Below are positions 44,845-55,955 of a stretch of 64,000 nucleotides of DNA, piece after piece. Every line of letters starts with the position of its first letter. Within the stretch, counting starts at the first letter, position 1. Below the pieces are notes generated by a model, which was given only the letters and a program-made list of their open reading frames with translations, did no database searches and was not told where the DNA came from. Origin of the DNA: Calycina herbarum (lineage: Eukaryota; Ascomycota; Leotiomycetes; Helotiales; Pezizellaceae); assembly GCA_001414485.1 (NCBI GenBank), contig LLEY01000187.1:50564-114563 (forward strand). Reading direction: 5' to 3'. The translations under genes were made by a program, and so were the position numbers.

Positions 44845-47101
44845 CTAAACTCTGGCAATTCCTTCCCCCTCCATTTGCCCTACCTGTTTCTCACCCCCTT
44901 TTTCCATCATCTCCCGTCGCTCCTCAGCTTTAGCGTTTTCCCTCTGAATTGAAACATCTTTGATGTTCAGCCACTTCATTCCGAAAGCGATTGGTATGGA
45001 AATGCAAATAGTCGCAAGCAGGAATATCATGGTATGAGAGATGGCTACGGTGTAAGCATCTCTAAGTCTTGCGACCAATGCAATGTCTTTGGTTAGAGAG
45101 GTTAATCCCGTAGCACCGGCATCAATCACTGCTTGCGAAGATATTTCCCCGGAGGTGGCTTTGGGGATAGAATCACGCAGACCGTTGACGAGTAAGGCAT
45201 TGGCAATTGGTATGCCAAGCGCACTGAAAAGAGAGGAAATTAGCAAGAAAATTTTGTATCTTGGAACGGAGCCAGGGTACTTACCCTCCCAATTGACCGA
45301 AGAAACTTGCTATGCCGTTGGCTAGGAAGATATCGTTATCACTGGTTGACAAAGAATTAGTACTAAAAAGCGTCTTCGAAGTCAAACCTTATGACTTACG
45401 TTTCCATTACAGCTTGTATCGCAATATGTGGTACGTTGACACCTAGTCCGAGTCCAAGACCTGTCAGAACCAAGTACGTAGCCCACTTGGCGGTTGAGGT
45501 GTCCGTCTTGAGAGTTATCAAAAGGCTTGAGCCAATAACGCAGAGGACCTGAGCGAAAAGAATGACAGGCATCTAGGATATTTGTTAATGACTGACGAAA
45601 AAAGCCGAGAAAGAAATGAATTCATTTCATCGCGAAAACTTACGTAGTGTCCAGTTTTGGTGGTGATGCCTCCACCAGCTAGCAAGCCAATCATTTGTGG
45701 TATTGCTAGAGCCATGTAGCTTACTGCACTCCTGATAGGAGACTGTGCGAGTGCAGCTTGAAAATAAAATGGAATGTAATAGATTGTCTAGTTTTCAAAG
45801 TTAGAGTTGAATATGGCACGGAGTCATGAGTAAGAGTCCTAAGCTTTGCTCTGAGTACACTCTATCCCGCCATTACCTCGACCTCGGGAGTTTCGTAACA
45901 AGTTAGAACATTATGCGAGAACGTTTAGAAGAATGGAAATTTAGAGTTTTTCATTGTTCTAAACTTTCTCGGACAATATTCCTAGACTAGTGCGTATAAT
46001 GAAAGTAAAGGAGGTGTACTCAGAGCAAAGCCCATGTTTCTTACATACCACATAAGATGCCATGTTATCCCAGAACAAATAAATCGAGCCCCATAGGACT
46101 GTTCTATCCTTCAAATAACGCAGAGGAATTGTCGCATTTTCTCCAGCTTTCCATTGCCATAGTCCGAAAATAATAAATAGCAGTCCGAAACCAACGAGTA
46201 GGCCAATCGGTTTAGCAGAGTTCCATGGTGTAGTCACACCCCCTTCTTGTAGTGCCAAAAACAGGCAGGATACAGAAGCAATGATAAGAGCAACTCCTGG
46301 AAAATCTAGCTTGATTAATTTTGTACGGAATGGAATTTCGCGTGTCGATTTATCGACTCCTTTGAGATCAAGGAATGCAACAACTAGGAGGAACACAACG
46401 CCTCCAATGGGAAGGTTTCTGTTAGAACAGTTAGCAGCTGTTACAGGTACCTATTTTTGATTTCAAGCGGGGACTTACATCCAAAAGCACCATCTCCAGG
46501 TGGCTCTCTGTGTCAGAACTCCACCAATGAGAGGACCAACACTTGAAAATAAACCAAATATGCTGACGACAATACCCAGAAATAATGGTCGCATTTCGAG
46601 AGTACAAACGTAAGTAAGAATACCAAAAGCACCCTGGAGGAGGGCGCCCGCGCCGAGTCCGGTGACCGCTCTACCCGCAATGAAAGCTGCTGAGGAGGGA
46701 GCCAGAGCAGTAACCAGAGAACCAACTAACAAAGTTAGTTTCTGAAGTCAAAAGCAACTATCGGAGTAAAAAGTACCTTCAAATATTGCGATAGCTGCCA
46801 GATAGACGTATTTTGGATTGAAGTATTTGTAAAAGTTGGCACTGATTGGCGTTGTTGAAGTCAGTGTCATGAGGTAAGCTGCTCCATACCACCCAACATC
46901 ATTCAAAGTATGAAACTCTGCTGTTATGGTGGGAGTTGCGACTGAAATAATTGTGGTATCCAGTGACATCAGAGTTGTACCAAGTAATAATGAACCCATA
47001 ATGATGACTAGTTTGAGACCGGTGGGATACACGGTTTCTGATCCCTCTATCATGGCAGAAGTCACGGAAGAGGGGTTTTCTTTGTCATTTTTACTTTCCA
47101 T
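44845..47101 (-). CDS. MFS exporter, DHA14 (14-TM) drug/toxin efflux type
   Basis: Seven exons give 564 residues: 47101-46777, 46725-46479, 46418-46049, 45787-45644, 45572-45400, 45341-45285 and 45223-44845. The first helix is GLKLVIIMGSLLLGTTLMSL, followed by the DHA signature LDTTIISVATPTIT and DVGWYGAAYLMT. Motif A/C regions include AGRAVTGLGAGALLQG and SSVGPLIGGVLT. Fourteen hydrophobic segments fit the plasma-membrane proton antiporters that export fungal metabolites and fungicides. It is the gene nearest the diterpene cyclases on their left side and could export their product, but that is inference. Intron 3 (262 bp) carries an inverted-repeat element. Confidence 0.88.
45843..46031. mobile_element. 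189-bp fold-back/MITE-like insertion in an MFS intron
   Basis: GCTTTGCTCTGAGTACAC at 45843-45860 and its exact reverse complement at 46014-46031 are 18-bp ends. Nested inside, 45915-45972 is a second inverted repeat (GAGAACGTTTAGAAGAATG against CATTGTTCTAAACTTTCTC, 17 of 19 matching), related to elements at 9544 and 44465. The right end lies 17 bases from the splice donor. No target duplication is clear. Confidence 0.6.
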
Positions 47102-47935
47102 ATTGAGAACACTCCGATGGTAGTAGAAGTGGATGGACGTTAAAGAAGTTGAATTTAAGGACTTATTCAAAAGTACGACTGATGAGAGACTTTCTTTTTG
47201 GAGGGACAGCCAAAACCCGGTGGACTTGGGGTAGATGGAGCTTCAACCGGGGTTCAACAAAACACCAACATCACTCTAACAACAAGTACCTTCCGAAATT
47301 CCTACTCGGTCGTCCTGAGCGAGATGTTTGACTAGGTTGTGTTGGTTGTGTTGGTTGTGTTGGTGTCAGGTTCTGCAATCGGAAGTTGGTCCGTGGACTA
47401 CCCAAAAAACGAGGATCAACTAGGCTGAGTAAATGTTTGTGCCCACTTACTACCCTGTAAGAGGCACGAGGGTGACATTGTAGTGGAATAAGTGCCATTG
47501 CATGAATATAGTGGGCGAGTGCATATGCAGGTCATTTAATTTGCGGAAGCGAAAGCGACCAAGAATTGATGACAGGGGGGTTAAGCAAACATTTCTGTAG
47601 GTCAATTCTTGAAACAGTGGTTAGTTCCCCAAGTCAATGTTGCTTACCGGGAATTTGAGAAACAGAGGCTACACTGACCAACGTCTCCACTTCTAACAGG
47701 TGCCATCCGGCTTCAACCCTGGTAAGGCATTCTACGGCCCCTTTGAAATGTGCAAATATTGATCATAAGCGACTGCGAATGATGTGAGATAGGTGATTAT
47801 TCTGCAAGTGCTACAGGGAGGTTGATCAGCACCAAGCGAGAAGTTGGAGTTACGGTCATGAGAAGTTTCCCCTTTGCTCACCTGTTCGTGTCGTCTTCAT
47901 AAAGAAAGAGTAATTAATGTTGTATCCAAATTACA
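47102..47935. other. Divergent region between the MFS gene and the class I cyclase
   Basis: It holds GGTTGTGTT repeated three times at 47335-47361. It may contain promoters for both genes. No other feature is seen. Confidence 0.4.
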
Positions 47936-50272
47936 GTGGAGAACGTCGCATCTATGGCGAATATCAGCACTGTTGATCTGGGAGCTTTGAAACTCATTCG
48001 TGAACTTGACGCCACTTTGACTGTCGCCAACGGCGAGCCTGGTAACGAGAAGGAGATTCTTGATGTGGAATTATTGGAAGTAAGTGAACAAGAATTAGTC
48101 CTGAACTCGAAAAATTACTGATTTGACGAATGGTAGATAATAAGCATCCTGCACACAGCATTTGGGGAGGTCAACGTTGGCTGCCATTTGATCCCAAACC
48201 TTGCTCAACTGTTAGTTGGAGCAGAAAAACAGGATAACAAACTTGGGGCCGGTAATTTCTTTCCATTTGAAACCAATTCCTCAGCTCTTTTCCAATACTA
48301 AGGTTTTGCTAGAATTTGAAATTTCAATCCATCGTCTTTATGTTTTGTCACTGGAACGGAAATCAGAAAGACAGCAAGGCGATGATGTACGTTACCATGT
48401 CCGTAAAGAGAGTCTAATTATAAATCTCATATCTAATCGAAAGAATAGGGTGATGGGTTCGATTCCAGGTCTCAAAAGCTGTGGAAGCTTTTGGTAAATG
48501 CGTCGCCAAGCATCGAGAGCTCAGAAATTTTGGATGTAGCACTGTCACTTTGCGACTCGTGGTGGAGAGGAAAGGTGATCTATGAGAATGTGAGTCCAGG
48601 ATACCGATTCTCGATGACAATATCTAATTCAGCAAAGAGTTTACCAGAAGGATTTTCTTATATGACCTTTTCAGAATCGATTATCCGCCTAGATCAACGA
48701 CTTAGTCAAGATGAAACTTTGCCCGCAACAAAAGAATACATCCGGCGTGCGCCTATAGTTCTGATTCAGATGGTGGCCAAACTCATCTCATCTCAGAACG
48801 AAGATGGATCTTGGGGAATTGATGGTGATGTGGAGACGACCACGTTCGCTATACTTGCGATCATTTCAATCTCGAGCTTCTCGTATACGCACGTACTTGC
48901 GGATGAAATCCTGGAGGCTTTGGCGAAAGCTGGTGATGCTTTGACGTTGTTGAAAGATGGTATATCAAGCCCCAATGAGAATGTCAACCGCACCACAGTC
49001 GGTGGCATCTCCGAGGCATATTTACTTACGGCTCTGAAACGTCTTCGGAAAGATGGAACTGGTCTCTTTCCGAATGACAGAGATTCTGCTTTGGCAACAA
49101 AAGTTTCCCGATTTGCAAAATGGTTTTCAAACACAGACTATCTCAACGGAGAACCCAGTTTCATGATCAAAGTCTCGATCCTTGAGGCCTCTTTTTACAA
49201 ACCGATACTTCAAGATTTGAGAACAAAGGTTTTTCCTCAAACCAACACGAAGGAAGGCGATAAATACATGGAATATATCCCAATCATGTGGGTTATACCC
49301 TCTACCTGTCGCAAGCTTTTTTTGTCGCCTGAATATATTCTGGACATGCTGGTACTATCAATGTGGATCTTTCTCGTGGATGAATACATGGAATCCAACG
49401 TAATCCACTTTTCAGCCGACGAGTTTGCACAATTCAGAAATGCAATGGGCGAGCTTTCTGCCTCTGACCGAGAAGAGATTGATTTTGGAGTAAAACAAAC
49501 AACGGAAAGTCCAGCAAAGACGAAAGATCTTTCTCCTCGAAGCACTAGGCTGGAAGGCGCCATTTCGGTCTTCACACAATTCATGGACGATGTTCTCGGC
49601 TATTCCAATGTATGCAATGCATCACTATCCGATAGATTTGAGCTTCGACTAGAAACCGTGAAGTATCTGCTCTACCATATCACTCAATCGGAGGACAATA
49701 TCCGTTTTAGCAAACAACAGCATGCACCAGGCAGAAATACCAAGTTTCTCACACCAAGAATGCCATACCATACATGGGTTCATACCATTGGAGCCGGCCA
49801 CGTCTCTGGGCCGTTCGCATTTGCGTTTCTGACGTGTCTATTAGGTGGTTCAGTTCGCAAGGGATGCGACTGCTTTGGCACCATCACACAAAAGCTCATT
49901 GCCTTCAAGATGAACTCGCACATTGGATCCTTTTGTAGAATTTACAACGACTATGGGTCCGTCAGTCGAGACAGGGAAGAGTTCAACATCAACAGCATAA
50001 ACTTTCCAGAATTCTTCTCTGCGAATGATCAATTGGAAAGGGATGACGAAACATGGCAGCACGAAGAGAAGAAAGCGAAAGAGGCGCTCCTTGAAGCTGG
50101 AGTTTTTGAGAGAAAATGCGCAATTGAAACTTCGAAAATTTTATATAAAGCCCTTGGAGCTGACGGAGAGGAGGGTGAAAGAATATCGGATTCCATTCGA
50201 GTATACATGGGAGGCTGTGAACAATTTTCCGACATGTATCTGACAAGAGATGTTACCAATAGGGTCAAGTAA
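47936..50272 (+). CDS. Class I diterpene synthase (ent-kaurene-synthase-like half of a fungal CPS/KS)
   Basis: The main exon, 48449-50272, is certain and adds 608 residues. A preceding exon ending at 48386 (VLLEFEISIHRLYVLSLERK) joins in phase. The first exons (47936-48078 and from 48137) are less sure. A beta-like domain has SLWKLL-type LWKLLVNAS, then SSQNEDGSWGIDG. The alpha domain has IPIMWVIP and, after LDMLVLSMWIFL, the metal motif VDEYMES (DExxE form of DDxxD). The second metal motif is RIYNDYGSVSRDREEFN, followed by INFPEFFS. The end has QFSDMYLTRDV, all as in the KS half of gibberellin-type CPS/KS. No DxDD is present. An upstream piece, VNVGCHLIPNLAQLL, resembles the gamma domain, as if the class II centre had been deleted. 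It should ionise a copalyl-type diphosphate. The product is unknown. Confidence 0.8.
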
Positions 50273-50758
50273 CCTCCAGTAACATGCATGGAACTCGTGC
50301 GGCGAATTCGGATCATTACATCACGCTCATTTAGGAATTTTATTTTATTTTTGTAGAATTAGGGAAATAAGCTGAACGGGACCAATGCTTAAGCCATCGT
50401 GTCTCGGGTGTTTAAGCAGATACGACGATATTCCTTGGCAGGCTTGGCATTAGAATATCATTCATTAGCCACGCTATTAATTGATAAAGTGAAGATATCA
50501 GCAACATAGGGATTGAGAAGTCTAAACACAAAATTGTAGATCAATAGAAGTGGTGGCTGTCGAGTAACTAGATTTTGAATTCTAAGCCTTGTGAATAGCT
50601 TCATAGATGTGGCTGTCATGTGGCTGTGGAAGAAGGACCAGGGGGAGATTGTCCTGATAACACAAAAAGTCTGGATATACTTCAGTATTTTCCCTCCGCC
50701 ACTGACGTTATCTCATTGAAGTTCTATTACAGATTTCATTCCTACTTTGCTGCAATTG
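50273..50758. other. Convergent 3' spacer
   Basis: AT-rich, between the class I cyclase and the SAT4-type gene. Nothing else is seen. Confidence 0.4.
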
Positions 50759-52074
50759 CTACACTGACCTCTCTATGAAAACATCCTTGCGCACAATTAT
50801 GGAATTCTTCGTCCCCAAGGTATTGGATCCCCAGGCACCAGGATGTTCCACATCCATATAATTTGTGGATACGTATGCTCTCCCGGGTATGTCAAGAGGA
50901 GCAAGGTTAACATTGTCAAGACCTCTGAATTGACCGGATGAATCAGCTCGAATGCCACTCCCTCGCTTGGTATTTACGGTGCCTTTTGTACTTGATCTTG
51001 TCGTTCTCGAAAGCCGCGAGATAAATTTCGATTTGCTGACGTGGGTGACCATGACTGGGAAGAAAGGTAGGCATACGTTTATGACACCAAACATCGGCTC
51101 CAACCCAGTGATAAATCCAACAATCGCGGCTTGTCTTGTGTAGTTGTCCAATTTATAGTACTGGGATATGAGAAGTCTGGCCAGTGTCATTGCGCAAATA
51201 CTGAAAAGGCAGTTAGAGAAGCCCATGAACTCATTCAATTCGAATTTCTTACAGTATACCCATTCCAAACACAATCGCAAGTCCAACTTTTTTCTTCTTG
51301 GCCATCTGAAGTCTCCAGAGCATGGGCATTGGGAGAACCACAATGATGAAATCATTGATCAGACTCGTTGTTGCTGTATAGAGTTGGAAGGATGTCAGAC
51401 TCCCACAATGACCACCTGGTGTAACTGGGGCAAAGCTGTAGGATATCGGTCTGCATATGAGGAAAACCGAAAATATGACAGATACCAAGATGGCCACATT
51501 AATGACCAACACAATCCAGCAAATCAGTTGGAAAGGTCGCACGACAAAAATCCGGATATAAAGGAGCAACATCGAAGCACGCACAGCTACCGATGCAGCG
51601 TTCCACACAATGTCAATAGCAACAAAAATCTGAAACTGTTAGAGGTATTTGAAGCGGGAAATTATGAAAGGTTTGAACTAACATTTGCTGCAAAGAATCC
51701 TTCATCTAACGTAAAAGAAGCGATATCCTCTCCCCAGCCATGGGAATAAACTGTCCAGATGTTAAAGGGGTTCTTATTTCCCGCAATACAGATGAATAAA
51801 AGAGTGATTTGACTGACCTCCAAACATTATAACAACTAAGCCCAAGTCCAAAACCTGGCAACGATTTATGATGAGTTTATAGGTCAAACAAGAGGGATTG
51901 GGTACTCACCAATCCAAACAAGCAAGCATAATCGCTCAAATCCAAAGAAGCTTTGTGCAGTTTACGAGAATATACACGAACTGCAAAAGAAGAGATTGCG
52001 AGAATGGCAACAATAACGATGACGATGAAAAAAGCACGACCTTCGGCATTTTCTTTGGGGATTATCCACATCAT
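50759..52074 (-). CDS. SAT4/rhodopsin-domain (PTH11-like) seven-helix membrane protein
   Basis: Exons are 52074-51910, 51854-51818, one from 51750 to about 51690, one from about 51630 to about 51251, and one from about 51215 to 50759. Start MMWIIPKENAEGR is chosen because the first helix (FFIVIVIVAILAISSFAVRV) follows at the usual distance. Family marks are DLSDYACLFGLVLDLGLVV, HGWGEDI, SMLLLYIRIF, CRPISYSFAPVTPGGHC, ATTSLINDFIIVVLPMPMLW and the last helix FGVINVCLPFFP. The tail is polar. Proteins of this kind often lie in secondary-metabolite clusters or act as receptors. Its job here is unknown. It lies between the class I cyclase and the P450, divergent from the latter. Confidence 0.75.
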
Positions 52075-52746
52075 GCGGTTCTTTGAGGGGGGAGTCGCCG
52101 TAGATTTCGATAAAATAAAACAAATACTCAGGAAAAGAATCTGAGAAGTCAAGAGACAAATTACCAGTGAAGGAACTCTCGTTATAGACACACTAGACAG
52201 ATGCAATGTTCCCTTGTTGGGAATTGCATATTCTGAGCTCCACGTGAATGACAAGCAGGGATTACCTAAGTGTTAAAGACCGTACCGCTATATCATACTG
52301 AAGAACTTGAAAATCTGCCCTGCAATACTCGCTAGATTCGTTGGGTATTTGTAGGGTGTAGGGCAATGTAGGCAACTGCGTTGAAGTGAAAGCTACCTAC
52401 CCGAAGGGATACTGTTGGTCCACGCCCAGAGAGATCTTACGAGTTGGAAGTGGATACAGTGGACACTCTACCCATAATATGCAAGCAAAGCCCTGCATAT
52501 TTTGTGATTTGCTTTCGACGTCCATGCATATCTTTGGCATATTGTCCGGGTTGGTAAAGAAGATCCTTCATGTTGGTCGCCCCACCCACACGCATTGCGA
52601 GTTATAAGCAAGGTTGGCTCCAGCCACCAAAGAAGGTGTTGCCTTTCCATACTCCCCCGATACGATATGAAAATCAGTCTTCTCATGAAATCGCCCAAAA
52701 TCACAAGCTCGACTCTCACTGTTTCTTTGTCTAACAAATTTCCACC
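52075..52746. other. Divergent promoter region of the SAT4-type and P450 genes
   Basis: No repeat or known operator is recognised. The frame upstream of 52074 stays open to 52254 but lacks family features. Confidence 0.4.
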
Positions 52747-54451
52747 ATGGGTCTCTTAAAACATGTTTTTGAATTTTTGGACCAACACCAGATCGCCGTT
52801 GCAATCTGTGTCTTGCTTTCGGTTAGTTAAACCCGGATTTGAAGTACTCTTACCTCCAATATCTCTGACTTGAAAGTAGTATCCAACTATCAATGCAGTG
52901 TATAATGTGTTTTTTCATCCTCTCTCGAAATTCCCTGGTCCGAAACTATGGGCTGCTTCCAGACTACCGTTCATATACTGTCTCATTACCGGTCAACTAG
53001 TCCAACGCGAAAAAGAATTTCACGAGAAATATGGAGATTTTTTCCGCCTTGCTCCCGACGAGGTCTCATTCTCAAGTGAAGAGGCATGGAATGACATCTA
53101 TAACTTTCGTAAAGGCCATAAACGAGCATTGAGAGACAAGGCTTATTACATGAGTGAGAAACATCTTTGAAAATATTTTGTCGACAAACTAACAGCTCAG
53201 CACCTGATGCAAAGGTCGACAATATCATAACAACTACCGATTTTCGTTTCCACGCTCGCATTCGTGGAATTCTCAGTAATTCATTTACCGAAGCCTCTCT
53301 TCGAAGCCAGTACCCGCTCATTCTCTCAAAAGCCGACTTACTCATATCACAACTTCAACTTCTTACGAATAAACCTCAGAACATGGGAAAGGGGGGTCGT
53401 ATTAACATGACGGAATGGCTCAACTTTTTTACCATGGACACAATTAGTGACCTTGCATTTGGGGAATCCTTTGCTTGCTTGGAAAGAGGAGAGTATCATG
53501 AATGGGTTCGCACCCTATTCAGTTTTCTAAAATATATGTCACTCGGTGCTGCACCCCGATATTACCCGATGTTGGAATTCCTGTTGATGAAACTGATGCC
53601 AAAGAGCGTAATGGAGGGCCAGAGAAAGCATATGCAGTACGCGTACGAGAAGATCAACCGTCGCATAGATCTCAAGAGCGAGCGACCGGATTTCATGACC
53701 CCTTTTATGAGGAACAACGTCAATTTCGAAAGTATCTCCCGGGACGAAATTCTAGCGACATTCAACTTCATTATCATCGGTGGTTCCGAGACGTCAGCAA
53801 CTGCTTTGACTGGCATATTCAACCATTTGTCTAAGAATGAGAACAAGAAAACCCTCCAAAGGTTATGTGCCGACATTCGCGCTAAATTCATGACACAACA
53901 AGAAATTACTTTCGACTCAATTCAAACCGTTCCGTACCTCGAAGCAGTTATCAACGAAGGGCTACGAGTCTGCAATCCTATCCCCGGAGGACTTCCCCGG
54001 GTTGTACCAGAGGGTGGAGACACTTACTGTGGAATTTTCCTGCCTGGTGGTGTAAGTTTCACCTTGAGGTGGTTCCAATCAAGTACTGACCTCCCTTTAG
54101 ACTCGCCTAGCCGCCCGGACCTTCGCAACAAATCGGTCTCCAAAGCTCTTCAGCAATCCAGACAAATTTGTGCCTGAAAGGTGGTTACCAGAAGGTCAGC
54201 GTTCAGCAACTTATTCAAAAGATAGCCTTTCGGCTAGCAGACCTTTCAGCACAGGTTTTCATAGTTGTCTTGGGCGACCTCTAGCCATGCTTGAGATGCG
54301 ACTTATCATCATCAAGGTTCTCCTCGCGTTTGATTTGTCGGTGGATTCGGAGGACACTGTTGAATTTGATGACTTTCCAGTGATCATGTTGATTCAAAAG
54401 CAACCTATGGTACTCCGACTCAAGCCAAGAACTTTGCAAGGGGTAGTTTAG
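52747..54451 (+). CDS. Cytochrome P450 monooxygenase of the diterpene locus
   Basis: Four exons (52747-52821, 52880-53153, 53201-54051 and 54101-54451) give 516 residues with closed phases. An N-terminal helix anchors it in the ER (IAVAICVLLS), followed by the proline hinge HPLSKFPGPKLW. The oxygen-binding I helix reads IIIGGSETSATALTG, ExxR is EGLR, and PERWLPEGQR is the PERF-like motif. The heme loop is FSTGFHSCLGRPLAMLEMRL with its ligand Cys. The layout resembles fungal P450s of terpenoid and trichothecene pathways (isotrichodermin-hydroxylase type). It probably oxidises the diterpene made by the flanking cyclases; the substrate is inferred from position only. Confidence 0.9.
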
Positions 54452-55955
54452 AGATGGCGAGCAATAGCTTGTTGAATAACTGGAAATAACATCGTATTTG
54501 CCTTCGCCATAGCCATCCTATCAATATCACGATCATTTTGAGCGTGGAGTTTTAGAAGCTATAGATGTTATTACTCTACGACCTTTAATATCTAATTACC
54601 ATGTGGTTTATTGTGAAATTCATTGAACAAAATCCCCACTCCCAACCTTGTCGCTACCCAACTTTTGTCCCTATCACCAGGTCAACTTCCCCAATGTCAT
54701 ACGTCGAAGCGGATGGCTCAGATCCGTTCCAAGGAGCGCAGCATTTTGACTTTACAATGTAACCAACGGGTTGTTGTGATCTTCGAAGGATCATATACAG
54801 AGTCGTAGTTGTTGGGAATTATGCAATGTCTTCAGTTGAGTTGCAACTACTACCCTATTTCTTGCCAAAACTTGAATCACGGACGTGTTGATGTTGGTAG
54901 CCTGGCGTGGTGACCAAACGCCCACGAATCTGTATGCACGGGATGCAGACGTTGGTGGGCGAGTACATATTTAAGTCGTACCCATTTCGAATGTTGGTTG
55001 GTACTATACATACATGTACATGAGGGGATGACTGGGAAGTGTAGAGATACGATGTATGACTGCAGCTGTTGGTACTGTACATGCAAGGGTATGCTACAGA
55101 AAAATGTATGCGGGATAACTTCAACTACGGTACCGGTACTGGAGTTTCGTCAGCCAACAATATTGCATGGAATACACAGCCCTACATAATAACCGGAAGC
55201 AGACGCCCATCTCTTCTGTAGGAGATGTTGGAAGGCACAGTAAATTTGCCACGCATCTTTCTACTATAGGCCTTTACCGCAGACTTCATTTATTTGAAAG
55301 CGATCTACCTTCGTAATTAGAGATAGAGACGTAACGAAGAACGCCTTTATCAACACCATTTATTTTCCCGCCCCTGCATATGGCCGGAAGAAGTGTCTGC
55401 CTTGCCGTTATCTTTGTTTATTTGGTGTCGCTGGTTGCAATATGCACTGCAACAGTTGGGTACCATTTACAGGAGGTGAGTAAAACACTCAAAGTTTCGT
55501 TATTAGAATGACGAGCCAATTGCCTGGGTAACATCTTGGTTCCAACATGTTTTGGCACGAGACTGTTATTGGATCGTCCAAAAAGCGGCCACAAAAAACT
55601 CGGTCTTCAAAATCTCACCCATCCGCCTCAGCTTGGTGATAAGCGATGTTTTATTGCCAACATCGTCAGTTTGGCTGTTTCCAAGATAGGTAGCAACACC
55701 GGAGGCGCAGTAAATAATTGTTGCTTTGTTATTTTCGTGAGCTTGCCCAAGTTGTTGTGGGATTTTGGGATTCGTTGGAAAGACAGTAATGGAAGTGACT
55801 TGAATTCAAGGTCATTGAATGTAAACTAGCCAAGAGCCCGCTTGAAAATACGACATTGCGAAATTTTCTATTCCACTGAAATTTTATGATTTTCCACCTA
55901 AAATTCCCGCCTGTAGAACACCAAAATAACCCGAAACACCGTGGTAGCCGAAGAG
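54452..55955. other. Intergenic 5' flank of the class II cyclase
   Basis: 1.5 kb without a supported gene. Short GTACAT/ATGTAC palindromes lie near 55008-55085. A 97-residue plus-strand frame at 55536-55829 has no family features. Confidence 0.4.

Noticed and set aside
48440..48475. tRNA B-box-like GGTTCGATTCC on the plus strand
   Set aside because: No A box, no acceptor pairing; it lies in the coding exon of the class I cyclase (GFDSRS).
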